Below, in pieces: positions 11,017 through 22,201 of a DNA stretch of 64,000 nucleotides; position 1 is the stretch's first letter, and the number at the start of each line of letters is the position of its first letter. The notes beneath the pieces are model-generated. The model was given only the letters and a program-made list of their open reading frames with translations. It had not been told where the DNA came from and did not search any database. Made by a program: the position numbers and the translations under genes. The stretch spans positions 2,108,001 to 2,172,000 of the forward strand of contig CANUEZ040000140.1 of the NCBI GenBank assembly GCA_948099385.1, written 5' to 3'. This stretch comes from Fasciola hepatica (taxonomy: Eukaryota; Platyhelminthes; Trematoda; Plagiorchiida; Fasciolidae).

Positions 11017-14000
11017 TCTGTAATAAACTCATGACCTTTCGCGCTCCAGCTGATCAGCCTAGTGCCTATCCGCCTCCTTTAGCAGGAACATATTTACGGA
11101 AATGCGTTGCTCCCTCCGTTGCTAGCTCACCAGCGCATCTATTCGGTCCGCCGAAATCTGCGTACCAAAATACTAAGTGCGAAATCCATCTGCTCAGACT
11201 TCGCCGTCATCACTTCTACAGACGCTTACAACATCACTAATTTTCCATAAACTTTACCCCCTCCGTCACTTGACCCCACAAACCCGACCTCGCAACTCGG
11301 GCTACCAAAATAGTTGCCAACCTGTACAGCAATACGTGGCCCACGCCTGACACTTCCCGCCCCACTTTATGCCCCACTTTACCCCTCCGCAACTTCAACA
11401 TCCTCTGCCCTTCACCGCCCAACATAGCAACATTCTATTCTAACCCCATGCGCACTTTGTCGACTGACCCTTCAATCCAAAACCTTTTTCATCAGCAGCA
11501 CTTTCGCCACTATTTCACCACATCATACTCATTCCGCGGAGCCCAGTGAGATGCCTGCTACTTTAGTCAACTCCGACCATAACGCTTTACCCGTCTTACC
11601 CGAATCTTACATACTGGTCATCCGTAAATCTTCGCAAAAAGCCGCTATCAAAACCGTGGCTTCTCCACCTCCGCTATCCATCCCCATACTGACCCCCTAG
11701 CACCCTCAATGACTCCCACTTGAGTTATCAGTGATTTGCCCCAAAGGTCCTTCCCAGAGTCGGCATATCCTCCTCCAGATCTGTCATGCCGTGTTATCAA
11801 ATAACCTCAGAATCCAATTTTGACCTCTACTGGACTTCATGAGTGTTTGGCTCAATAGACACCCTGCGGCGACAGGGACACGTCCCGCCAAATGGAAGCC
11901 GCCCCTCACATTCAGTCTTCCTATATGGGTGACCTGTTTATTGATCACCAACCTCCAAAGTAAATTTTGGCCACCAAATCCACTGAAGACTTAAAGTATC
12001 CTACAGAGAAGCCCTCCGTAGCACTGTTTAGCTCTTGTTCAATCTTTAACAAACTTTTCACCGTAAAAAGAGTGGACGTCGTCCACAACATTAACGTCAT
12101 CCTGATCACTGAAACTTGGCTCACTAAGCAAGCACCTTGTGGCCAAATATCACTGGTCCGTAATCAAACATTCACGACTCGACGAATCTACCGCCAGGAT
12201 GGAGGTTGCTTGAGGTATTTCAAAAGCTGAGAGATTTTGAGGGTTCTTTATGGTTTGGGGCTTCTCTATCTCCGGTGGCCATAGTTTTGAGTTGTATGTA
12301 TCGACACCCAGCGATGAAGCTTCTACATTTAACCCCATCAGTCATGCATTTAATTACGTAGCTGACCTGCAATTTTGATGTAGATTCATAGCAGGCGATT
12401 TCAATGCCCCGGGAGTAAACCGGTCTTCCCTCGTTGCCCCCTACAAATATTCTCAATTTACCTCGGGCATCCACCTGGGCCAGTGGGCCCAGCAAGTAAA
12501 ACTTCCAACCCGAAAGAATCACATTATTGATCTGATATTTGCACTGTCTAACAGATGTTTCCACTTCCGTACTAAACCGCCACACTGGCAGTGATTACAA
12601 AGTGGTCAGTTGCAGACTTAAAGTCAAGCCACACAATGAAAGCCCACCATGTCACGGTCCCTCCCTGCATCGCTCTAGATGGAACGAGATCCCCTCTCTA
12701 ATTCCGTTCCGGAAATCGGGCCGAGTTCTCCTCAACAGCAAATCCTCAGTACTCCGCTGAACTCCTTTATTCAAGTTTACCTTCATGCATCGGAAAAATA
12801 CCACTCCCCTACTATCCATCCAGACCAGCAATTTACCGTACAACCAGGCTAAGGGAGAAATACGATGGGCTTCGACGGCAGTACCAACGAAATGGAGAGT
12901 TTTCTGCAGTCTTACTACTGGAAAGTCTATCCCGCGAAGCTCAACTCATGGCCCGTAACTCACAACTGAAGTGAGAAACAAAAACACTATGCCACCCAAA
13001 CAAAGCTCAAGGGCTAGCCTGACTGCACACGGCCCGTTCCCTACAATCAACTGAATGCATAAAACAGGTCATCTTTTTGGATAATCTCATAACCTCACCT
13101 CGAAAGAAAGCTGACAAGTTTACCACGTAATTTACAACCCCTGTGTCTCTCCGTTCAGCGCGTACCCAGCTTGCCACCCTTTCTATCACAAATTCTTCCC
13201 TCAGTCCTATCATGAATACCACTACGGATATAAATAGGTGCGTCCACACTCCAAAACCCACCCACCAATTCGGACCCAAAGGACTACCACCAGCAGTATT
13301 TGCTCCTTGTGGCCCGGATATTCCCTCCTGTTACTAAGTCTATACAGTCTATCTTTCCAAACCGAAACCTTCCCCAGCCAGTAGAAGAAATCCGTTATAA
13401 TACCTAAGCAAAAGAAAGGCGCAGTGCATGACATTATCAATTACCTCTTGAATAACCACACTCCAGTGATCTCAGGGCTGCTAGAAACGGTTGTGAAACA
13501 CTAATTGACGGACAGTCCTTCTGCACATAAACTTATCAATCTCAGACAGCACGGATTTCTCAGATCACGCTTGTGTTCATTCTGCCAATTCAACTATTGG
13601 AACTTGGTAACAACAGCCGACGATAAAGACAGGGCACTCGTCATCATCTATCTTGGTATGACAGAAGCCTTGAACAGAGTCCCGCATCCAAAGTTGCTGA
13701 ACAAGAGCAGAGGTTACGGAACCGAAAACCTCCTACTCAGGTGGTTTAAATCCCACCTACAAAACCCTCGCCAAGTTACCTGCGTCACAGCCTGTTGTCG
13801 GACCCCCACCCAGTAAACAGTGGGGTTACCCAAGGAAGTGTTCCAGGATCACTGCTGTTTTTACTATGTATAAATTACATTTGCATTGTCGCCACTTGTG
13901 GCGGAATTTTCTTATTCACCGATGACATGAAGACAGCCTACGAATCCGAACGAGAAAACCTTTCCGTGGAACTAAAGAACATCACGGTCGACGTGGGGTC

Positions 14001-15319
14001 CATAGCCCTCTGGTGTGATCGCTGAGGAATGAAATTGTCGACGAAAAGCAGTTGTCTTTCGCCAAACTGCAATATTCTCCATGATAGGCTTAAGAACGGA
14101 AGTGTTTCACTCCCGTATTCCTCAGCAATACGACACTTCGGACTACAATATTCTTACCATTTGAGTTTCTCCGGAACCACTTCTCACATAACTGCACGGG
14201 CAGAAAAGTCCCTTGGCTTGTAGCAGATAAACTTCCTTCTCACCAGCAGTAAATTAGAGATGTATAAAACTCATATTTGCCCTAACCTAGGTTACTGTGC
14301 GCTTGTGTTCTCAATTATGCGCGAAGGTGAAACTATCGAAGAAAGAAATATGCAGCATCGATTTACCTAAAACTATACGGGCCTCCTATGAACCTAAGCT
14401 ACAGACAACGGTGTACGCTCCTGCGGTTCGACTGTCAGTGGTACAGGATAACAAAACCAAACCTTGCTTTCTGTTTAATTTGCCCCACAGGCAAGCCGTA
14501 TCGTCTAGACATGCGCAGTTCAGTAATAACTCCACAAACCGGCTGCGCCATAGGGAACACCGCACAAAAATCCCTACTTATCGGAAATCCTTACGGCAAA
14601 ACAGTTTTCTCCTTAAAGGTGCAACTTCGTGGAATAAACTCCCAGCTGATATTCCTTCCATAGACTACGACATCATACTTAAGTCTAGAACAAAAGTGGA
14701 GCTGGACATGCAGAAACTATTCGTTCTTTTGATTCCATATACGACTATTTGAAGAGCTTATGTGGAATGTGTTGGATGCGAACCTGAACCCCGATGATCT
14801 CTAAGAAGTGCTTCATCAATAATCGTCATTGCCACGACCTTAGCGTAAAAACTACCGGTTTACTATACACAAACACATTTTCTTTCATGACTGAGCCCAG
14901 TACCTCTAAAATCGCAATGGAATATATGAAATGCCATAGGTCGGATGAAAGATAATCTTTAAAAATTCCGAGTACCACTTCTGATTTAGTCCCCGCCTCT
15001 GTTTCTAACCCAATAACCAGCACCTGTCAAACTCATCATCATCCATACAGCGGTCACCCTAAATCGAATCACTAGGACTTCGCCGATTAATTCCCCTTCC
15101 CATCACCTGACTAGCATCGTCCTATTATTGGCTTATGCAACACCAGATACTTAGTCAACAGAAGAACAAACCGTCTGTGATTCGTGCTAACTCACCATTA
15201 CGGTTGGTGCCAACAACAGCCAGTTCACATGTAAACAGAAAGTCGTTTGACCCAGGCCCAGTCCAAAAGGAGCGATCGAGCATGCATTCCCCGAGCGTTT
15301 CAAGCTCTGTGTTTGCCTA
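11017..15319 (+). pseudogene. LINE-A non-LTR retrotransposon relic
   Basis: A decayed, 5'-truncated copy of the LINE-A family that is fuller at 41.7-47.0 kb. 11031-11550 matches the proline-rich end of ORF1 (APADQPSAYPPPL, PAHLFGPP). ORF1 stops at TGA 11547-11549 and ORF2 starts at ATG 11551, the same TGA-G-ATG junction as in the other copy. 11900-11950 matches a zinc-finger-like stretch (PHIQSSYMGD). 11990-12600 is the APE endonuclease (ILITETWL, then an AGDFNAPG block). RT follows at 13140-14250, with FTDD at about 13918 where the family has FADD. The C-terminal domain is 14297-14752. Many stops and shifts make it inactive. Everything after 12587 is duplicated in inverse orientation at 8284-11016. 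Confidence 0.85.
12587..15319 (+). repeat. Right arm of inverted duplication 1
   Basis: This pairs with 8284-11016 as a reverse complement without gaps. It is continuous with the upstream LINE-A sequence (endonuclease in the spacer), which suggests it is the original and the left arm is the derived copy. LINE-A similarity to the 41.7-kb copy fades near 15205, while the duplicated arm runs on to 15319. The duplicated unit may therefore extend a little beyond the LINE itself. Confidence 0.9.
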
Positions 15320-15525
15320 GTCCAGCATTCAGGCCTATAGGACTTTGTAAAAGTGGAATGTGAAGAGCAAACGTAAATATATAAAACATTTGCAAATTCG
15401 GAAAACCTCTTTGGCTGTCGCAGCTTGCGGAAGCACCGATTTCACCTGTTGACTAGTGCAACTTTATCTTCCATGGAGTTGGGTGTTGCAACAGGTAACG
15501 AGAGGTCGTTAGTGGGAGTAACGGG
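15320..15525 (-). pseudogene. Likely 3' remnant of the interrupted gypsy element
   Basis: This short stretch lies between the inverted duplication and the BEL 5' LTR. If the BEL insertion is removed (one ACGGG kept), it becomes continuous with the Ty3/gypsy relic at 22202-25160 and lies downstream of its integrase tail on the minus strand. No protein domain is visible in it, so the assignment rests on position only. Confidence 0.35.
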
Positions 15526-15903
15526 TGTAATAGCCGGTCGTGGAAAATCCCCCTTTTTCCCCTCGCGATTCAGTGTTTTTCCCAACATCACTCATTTGCA
15601 TACACTATTGACTTGTCTTTACGAACTGGTTGTTTTTCTGGACCAATTGTTGTTTGTTCGCGCCCAGAGCGCTACTTTGGCACATCCTTGTTCAGGACCT
15701 GCGTGACGCACGTGCTGTCTGCGCACACGCTGCTATTCGGTTTCTTGTTGTTGAGTCCTTGTGAACGTATTATTGAGGTTTGTGTATTGTTTATGTCATT
15801 GTTTATTGTAACAATCTAGTATCGTAGAATATCACGGATAATCGTCTTTTGATTTCGGGATCCGTTGCGAATTTGGCTACGCATTTCTCAAACGTTCGTA
15901 ACA
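15526..15903 (+). repeat. BEL 5' LTR
   Basis: Begins TGTAATAGCCGG and ends GTTCGTAACA. It matches 21820-22196 almost base for base. It is preceded by ACGGG, one half of the target duplication. The promoter and polyadenylation signals should lie here; no unmistakable TATA box stands out. Confidence 0.95.
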
Positions 15904-15944
15904 ATACTCAATAGATCAATTCGGAACGAGGAAAAACACGCAAA

Positions 15945-17144
15945 ATGCCAAGCAAAGGATCAAAAGCAGTCGAATCCGGACAGGAAGTAATACGGCAAGT
16001 CTCTGGGGAGGTTTTGGGTACATATGATTCTTTAGTTAATGCTAGATCGCCTAGTCCTGTCAGTGCTAGTTCATGTGTTATTGAGAACAATATTGATCGT
16101 AAGGATGTCGATTTATATAAGCTGAGAATACTAGAACTAGAGCAACAGTTACTATCGGCTAGATTACAGGCGCAGGAAGCAGAGAAGTGTACACAGAAAC
16201 AGCGAGAGCATGAGACCAGTGACTTCGACACTTCCGACAGATTAGGGTGCAATAAGGTAGGGAACACCACGCCGGTCGCCGACTACAAACCACCATCGAT
16301 CGATCTGCCTAGAGTGGAGCTAGCGGTTTTTGACGGGCGAGCTGAGCAATACTGCAAGTTTGTCAAGCAGTTCGAGACGTTCGTTGAAAATAAGGTAACC
16401 GACCCTGGGCGAAGGCTTCTCTACCTTACTCACTACTGCCGAGGCCGAGCAAGAGAAGCTATCGACGGGTGCACCATGCTCGACCCAGAAAAAGGCCACA
16501 CAAGGGCAAGGAAGATTCTAAGGGACTTGTTTGGCCAACCTTTCAAAGTAGCCCGTAACCTAATAGAGGGCGTGATGGTAGAGGCAAAGAGAACCAAGGG
16601 CGACGTCTACACCATGGCCGACCTGGTGATTAAGATGCAAAACTGCTCAATAGCCCTCGACCATTTAGGTTACAGGGCTGACCTAGACGCCATGCACACT
16701 TTGGAAGGCATAGTCCGTCACCTCTCTCCCGAACAACAGGGTCGGTGGGCGGAAGAAGCAGAACGGATAAGCCGGAGCGACAGAGAAGCCAACTTCGAAG
16801 ATCTGACCGAATACTTGGACAGGCAAACGAAGATAGCTGACAGCAGATTTGGCCGACTCATCCGGGACAGCAACCGAGCAAACAAGCCCAGTACTAGCCA
16901 AGTCCAAACCCCTGTACGGGAACATCCAAAGTATCAGCCTTGGACCACTACACACATCATTTCACGAGATGCTACGGCGAAACCAAATTGCAGATCCTGT
17001 GGTACTAGCCATGGCCTACCAGAATGCCCCAAGTTCGGCAACGCCACAATAGACGAACGGTGGGAAATGGCGAGGATGGCAGGAGCATGTTTTATCTGTC
17101 TCAACACCACGCACCGGGCAGCAGCCTGTAGGACAATGAATTGA
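15945..17144 (+). pseudogene. gag: BEL Gag (DUF1759-like with zinc knuckles)
   Basis: A 399-codon frame starting at the first ATG after the LTR (AAAATGCC context). Residues about 55-90 look like a short coiled coil (LRILELEQQLLSARLQ). Residues about 121-305 are the capsid-like DUF1759 region found in BEL/Pao Gag (starts LPRVELAVFDG; contains LLYLTHYCRGRAREAI). From about residue 349 there are cysteine and histidine arrays: CRSCGTSHGLPEC, then CFICLNTTHRAAAC. Gag should form the particle and bind the RNA. The frame ends at TGA 17142-17144, but the same frame continues past it into a further CGYEGC...HHRLLH knuckle and pol. The TGA is therefore probably a mutated sense codon (CGA to TGA would fit) rather than a true end. 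Confidence 0.85.
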
Positions 17145-19635
17145 TGTGGTTACGAGGGCTGCACGGGCAGACACCATCGGCTGCTGCATCAGGCGAGAGT
17201 AACCATATCCGAGGCGAGTGCCAAGCCCAGCGTGATTTGTTCAACTTCACAATCTGCCAGTAAACCGGTACGTTTAGGCGTAGTGGCCGTGGGAGTAGTG
17301 ACTCCGACTGGGATAGTCAAGGCGTTGGCCTTCGTTGATAGTGGATCCGACACCACTTTAGTGAAAGAGCGGTTTGCCGACAAACACCAACTGGCTAAAG
17401 GTGCGACGTCGTTAGCAGTGAGCACGGTGGGCGGAACACAGGTAATGACTGCCGGTAGATTAAGGCTGCAACTCATCTCTCTAGACACTAACGAGGAAAT
17501 TGAACCAATGGAGGCATTCAGGTTAGCGGATCTCCCCATGCGAGCACCAAGGTCGGTGAACGCAATCTTGACTCGATGGCCCCACCTGCAGGATGTAACC
17601 GTTGTAGACTGGGAAGATGATGAGGTGGATCTCCTCATCGGCTGCGACGTGCCAGAGGCGCATTGGGTGCTTGACCAGAGAGTGGGCGACCGCCAGGCAC
17701 CTTATGCCGTACGCACGGCTCTGGGATGGATGTTATACGGTCCAGTAGGGGTACGCGGTTCCGTAAATTACTCATCCGCCGAAACGGACCGCATAGAGTA
17801 TCATCTGCAGCGGCTGTATGAAAAGGAGTTTCATGAAATTGGAGACGAGAGACCGACGTTGTCTCAAGAGGATCACTTCGCTCTACAAACAGTGCGGCAA
17901 GGCACTAGAGGCCGCAAAATACAGTTCGAGGTTCCCCTCCCATGGCGCATACCGGTCGACCCGTGGACTGACAACAGAAATTATGTTCTCCAACGATTAC
18001 TACGATTAAAAGAACGCTTCATTCGAGACCAGAATCTGTGGGAACGATACGCGGATTTGATGAAGCGAAACGAGGCCCTGGGTTACGTTGAAAAGTTGCC
18101 TGTTAACACCGACAGCAAAAGGGGTATCTGGTATCTGCCTCACCATCCGGTTATCAACCCCAAGAAACCCAGTAAACTGCGTGTGGTTTTTGACTGTGCG
18201 GCCAAGTTCCAGGGCAAGTCGTTAAACGATCGCCTACTACAGGGGCCTGACTGGACCACTCCACTGATCGATGTTTTGTGCCGTTTCAGAGTGGGTAAAG
18301 TGGCTTTGTCTGCCGACGTTAGGGAAATGTTCCATCAGGTGAAGATTCCGGTAGGAGAACGAGATGCTTTGCGTTTCCTGTGGTGGGAAGGGAACGACCG
18401 GGACAACGCAGTGGTGAATTATAGGATGACCGTCCACCCCTTCGGAGCCATATCGTCACCATTTTGTGCCAACTACGCCCTCCGAGAATCAGCGAACAAA
18501 CATGGCGATCTAGTACATCGGACGGTGGTGGAAAGCGTCAGCAGGAACTTCTACGTCAACGACTACCTTGGGTCATTCGATGATGTGGAATCAGCTCTAG
18601 AGCAGTTCAGGGGTCTGACGAGATTGCTGGGAGAGGGCGGCTTCCATCTAACTAAATGGATGTCGAACGCTTCAGAAGTGCTGAAGGCCATCCTGTATCA
18701 CTAAAAGGCCGAAAGGGTAAGAGATTTGGACGGCTCTCCACTTCCTATTGAACGCACCTTAGGGACACAATGGGACGCGGAAACGGACGATTTTGTTTTC
18801 GAACTAAACGTTCCCGAGCTGCCAATAACCCGTCGTGGCATACCATCTGCCGTCTCAAGTTTGTTCGACCCGCTCGGTTTCGTCTCACCATGGCTGCTAC
18901 CCGGAAAGATCATGCTACAGCGGCTGTGCCGTAAGAAAGTTGGTTGGGACCAGTCACTAGACCGAGGGGACCGGCTGGACTGGGAAGAATTTTTGAACAC
19001 CTTGAAGAAATTAGGGGACATAAGAATCCCACGATGTTTGACTCCTGGCCATACGACACGGACTGGAGAACTACATGCCTTTTCCGATGCATCCGAAGTT
19101 GGTTATGGAGCTGTGGTGTACGGACGATGGTGCGCAGGAGATGGACAATATACCACGAGGATCCTGTTCGCCAAAGCCCGCGTTGCTCCACTGAAGTCGG
19201 TCTCAATCCCACGCCTTGAACTCAGCGCAGCCGTGTTGGCAGTCAGGGTGGTGCAAGCTGTGAAGAGATGTTTTGATCTCTACATTTGGTCGGTGAGCTT
19301 CTGGACGGATTCAACGATAGTACTTTACTACATTAACAACGTCCGGAGCCGGTTTAGTACTTTCGTTGCTAACCGGCTCACGATTATCCACGATGAATCA
19401 GTCACGCACCAGTGGAGTCATGTCAGGTCTGTGCTCCCGAGGTGCGAACAACTTCAGGCAACTGGACACGTGGACGAGAGGGCCAATCTTCCTGCAATTG
19501 CCCAAACAGGACTGGCCCGTGTTCGAATTAAAAACCCCTACGGAAATGGAACTGGAGATCAAAGGCGTAGTGATAGCAACCAACGTCATCGAAGCGTCAT
19601 CCATTCTATCGCGACTGGTCAGGTTTTCTTCCTAG
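17145..19635 (+). pseudogene. pol: BEL Pol part 1: protease, reverse transcriptase, RNase H
   Basis: In the same frame as gag. The protease active site is FVDSGSDTTLV (Asp codon at 17337). RT runs from about 17930 to 18690: LRVVFDCAAKFQGKSLNDRL, a LSADVREMFHQVKIP block, HPFGAISSPFCANYAL, and the catalytic motif YVND at 18552-18563, where BEL elements have YVDD. The second aspartate-position change (GAC to AAC) should abolish polymerisation. A TAA at 18702-18704 interrupts the frame. RNase H follows (HAFSDASEVGYGAVVYGR near 19075). Near 19430 the frame shifts, apparently with loss of a few codons of a NPAD-type block (HVRS to CSRGANN). A TAG at 19633-19635 then ends this part; a TGG tryptophan codon there would read through. 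Confidence 0.88.
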
Positions 19636-21123
19636 ATGAAGTCGCTCCGTTCGCTAGTTTGGTTAACCAGGTTCAAGAGAAATTTACTAGTCATGAAAGG
19701 GCTACGGCCCTCAGGTCGGATACGGGTCGGCCCGATAGGTCCCGATGAGCTACAAGCGGCAGAGTACGATATTTTCAGAATAATACAACGCGAGGCTTTC
19801 GCCCGAGAACTCAAGAGGGCGGAAGAAGTGGGGCCAACCAAAAAAGACATGTCCTCTCCAAGAGGCGAGCTGAAGCGTTTAAACCCCAAACTCATCGACG
19901 GACTGCTGCGGGTGGATGGTAGGCTGACCAACGCCCACCTGAACTTCGACACAAAGTATACTATACTGCTGCCTGCGAGACAACCTGTAGTAGAGCTAAT
20001 GAGTCAGCACGTCCACGCCGTGGAGGGACATGCCGGGGAAAGTCACGTGACGAGCGTAATCCGAAAGCGTCTTTGGTTGTTGAGGGGACGAGAGACTGTA
20101 AAACGCGTAATCCAACGGTGTGTGCAATGCAGGAGACGCAACGCCATAGCAGGCAAACAACTCATGGCCCCACTACCAGAATGCAGGGTGACTACGGGCT
20201 GGTGGCCGTTCAGTGACACCGGGTTGGACTATTTCGGGCCCTTGTGGATCAAGTGCGGGAAAAGATTAGAAAAGCGATACGGATGTATCATGACGTGCAT
20301 GAAGTCACGTGCGGTACACCTAGAAGTCGCACATTCGATGGCGACCGATTCGTTTCTACGGGCCTTGCAGGGATTTATTAACCGAGGAGGCGTACCGGCC
20401 GATATGTACTCAGATAATGGGTCGAACTTTGTGGGCGCTCACCGGGAATTGCAGCGTTGGCACAAGAACATAAACAGGGACGAACTGCAGGATCGAACCG
20501 TGGCCTACGGCATACGATGGCATTTCAACCCCCCACAGGCCAGCCACCGAGGCGGCGTATGGGAACGCATGATCCGGTCCGCCAGACGGATATTGCTGTC
20601 AATCATGGAGCAGCAGCCGCCCGACGACGAGACGCTGAACACCGTCGTGACTGAGGTGGAGCGAATCCTGAACAACCGCCCCCTGGTTCCAGTATTGAAC
20701 GGCGACCCCACCCACTTGGCGCTCACCCCAAACGACTTATTGACGTTAAGGTCGAACGAGGGTTTCCAAGGGCCGGTAAACCTTCGTGGGAGCTACCTCC
20801 ACGGGTGGAAGCAAGCGAACTATCTGGCCAAGGTCTTCTGGAGGCGATGGCTACGGGAGTACCTACCGGCTTTGCAGACTCGACAGAAGTGGCTGGCCAA
20901 AACAAGACCATTCAAAGTTGGGGACGTGGTCATGATCGCCGACGAACGCGCACAATTCAGCACTTGGTCTTTGGGAGTAGTTACGGAAACCATCAAAATC
21001 ACTGACGGAATGATAAGAACGGTGTAGGTGAAGACAGCTAACGGAGTGCTCATTCGTGACATACGCAGTATAAACCTACTCGAGAGCGAAGACGGAGGAG
21101 CTGATAACCCTGAAGCCCAGTAA
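19636..21123 (+). pseudogene. pol: BEL Pol part 2: integrase and DUF5641-like tail
   Basis: Continues the frame used after the 19430 shift. A zinc-binding region (HVHAVEGHAG...CVQC, about 20010-20130) precedes the integrase core. The catalytic triad looks intact: Asp at 20227-20229 (DYFGPL), Asp at 20413-20415 (SDNGSNF) and Glu at 20563-20565 (VWERM). The tail has ILNNRPLVPV and the DUF5641-like block SYLHGWKQANYLAKVFW...FKVGDVV. A TAG at 21025-21027 interrupts it; the natural end is probably TAA at 21121-21123 after RSINLLESEDG. Integrase would insert the cDNA copy into host DNA. This part is the best preserved enzyme region of the window, though it depends on the broken upstream frame. Confidence 0.88.
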
Positions 21124-21819
21124 ACCTTTTTCACACCAGTAATCGAGGTGGATAAAGAAACACCATATATACCACACGGTCTCCGTCAAACACGTTAAGG
21201 TGCTCGCGGTCTTTTCGTTGACATTACAGGAGGTTCTTTCCGATATGTGGTGATGAGTGCGATTCCATTGTACATCCCGATACATACACGCATGCACGAG
21301 GCACTCTACATCCCGTAAACCCATCAAACATGTGACAGTGTTCGTTGTTTTGCTTTTTGTTGACGCTACCGAATGCCCCTTGCATATGTGGAAGTAGCGG
21401 AGCTCAGGTCGCACACACATGCTACATTTGAATCGTTTTCTTGCCACGCGGTCTTTTGTTGACATTGCAGAAAGTCCTCCTTTGATGTGTAGTCATACCT
21501 GTGATTTCATTGTACCCCCGGCACACACACACGCACTCACACACACACTCAAGCACGTACATCCAGGACCGGACGGCCCCTTACGAGGACAACGTCTATG
21601 TGACCCTTCACGTTCGCCATCGGTCATTTGGTCTTGTGGAAGATGTAGACTAGCCTCACGTCTATGTATCCAATGGATTAGGTGCGACCAGTAGTAGAAC
21701 GTTGACGACGAGCATTAGACGCGCGCACTGACAGCAGGGCCTAGGCAGGTAAGAAGAATCAGTACCTTTATACCGAACCTTTGACTCTGCCAAGGATCCA
21801 GGAGGATTTTGATGGGCGG
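21124..21819 (+). other. BEL 3' noncoding region with internal repeats
   Basis: About 0.7 kb without coding similarity. A motif of the type GTCTTTTNGTTGACATTNCAG followed by a purine-pyrimidine mixed block and ATGTG appears about three times, near 21211, 21348 and 21450, with the middle copy most diverged. A CA-rich run sits at about 21518-21556. The region ends in a purine-rich run before the LTR. Its function is unknown. Confidence 0.6.
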
Positions 21820-22196
21820 TGTAACAGCCGGTCGTGGAAAATCCCCCTTTTTCCCTCGCGATTCAGTGTTTTTCCCAACATCACTCATTTGCATACACTA
21901 TTGACTTGTCTTTACGAACTGGTTGTTTTTCTGGACCAATTGTTGTTTGTTCGCGCCCAGAGCGCTACTTTGGCACATCCTTGTTCAGGACCTGCGTGAC
22001 GCACGTGCTGTCTGCGCACACGCTGCTATTCGGTTTCTTGTTGTTGAGTCCTTGTGAACGTATTATTGAGGTTTGTGTATTGTTTATGTCATTGTTTATT
22101 GTAATAATCTAGTATCGTAGAATATCACGGATAATCGTCTTTTGATTTCGGGATCCGTTGCGAATTTGGCTACGCCTTGCTCAAACGTTCTTTACA
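21820..22196 (+). repeat. BEL 3' LTR
   Basis: Begins TGTAACAGCCGG and ends GTTCTTTACA. It is one base shorter than the 5' LTR (one C fewer in a T/C run near its start). It is followed directly by ACGGG at 22197-22201, completing the target duplication. Confidence 0.95.
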
Positions 22197-22201
22197 ACGG
22201 G

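Larger units (their letters stand above)
15521..22201 (+). mobile_element. BEL/Pao LTR retrotransposon, nearly complete
   Basis: A 6.67-kb element with two LTRs (378 and 377 bp), a single gag-pol reading frame broken by a few stops and one shift, and 5-bp target duplications ACGGG at 15521-15525 and 22197-22201. The domain order is Gag (DUF1759-like), zinc knuckles, protease, RT, RNase H, integrase, DUF5641-like tail, which is diagnostic of BEL/Pao. LTRs start TGTAA and end ACA. By eye they differ at about six bases plus one indel, so the insertion is fairly recent. I could not identify a tRNA primer site in the bases after 15903. A purine-rich run with GATGGGCGG precedes the 3' LTR. The altered RT motif and stops argue that it cannot move alone. 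Confidence 0.95.

Noticed and set aside
8284..15319. Reading the large inverted repeat as a DNA transposon with long terminal inverted repeats
   Set aside because: The arms are LINE RT sequence and the spacer is the same LINE's endonuclease; no transposase or flanking duplication.
15908..16270. Minus-strand frame opposite gag
   Set aside because: Shadow of the Gag frame.
17189..17638. Minus-strand 149-codon frame opposite the BEL protease
   Set aside because: Shadow of pol; no similarity of its own.
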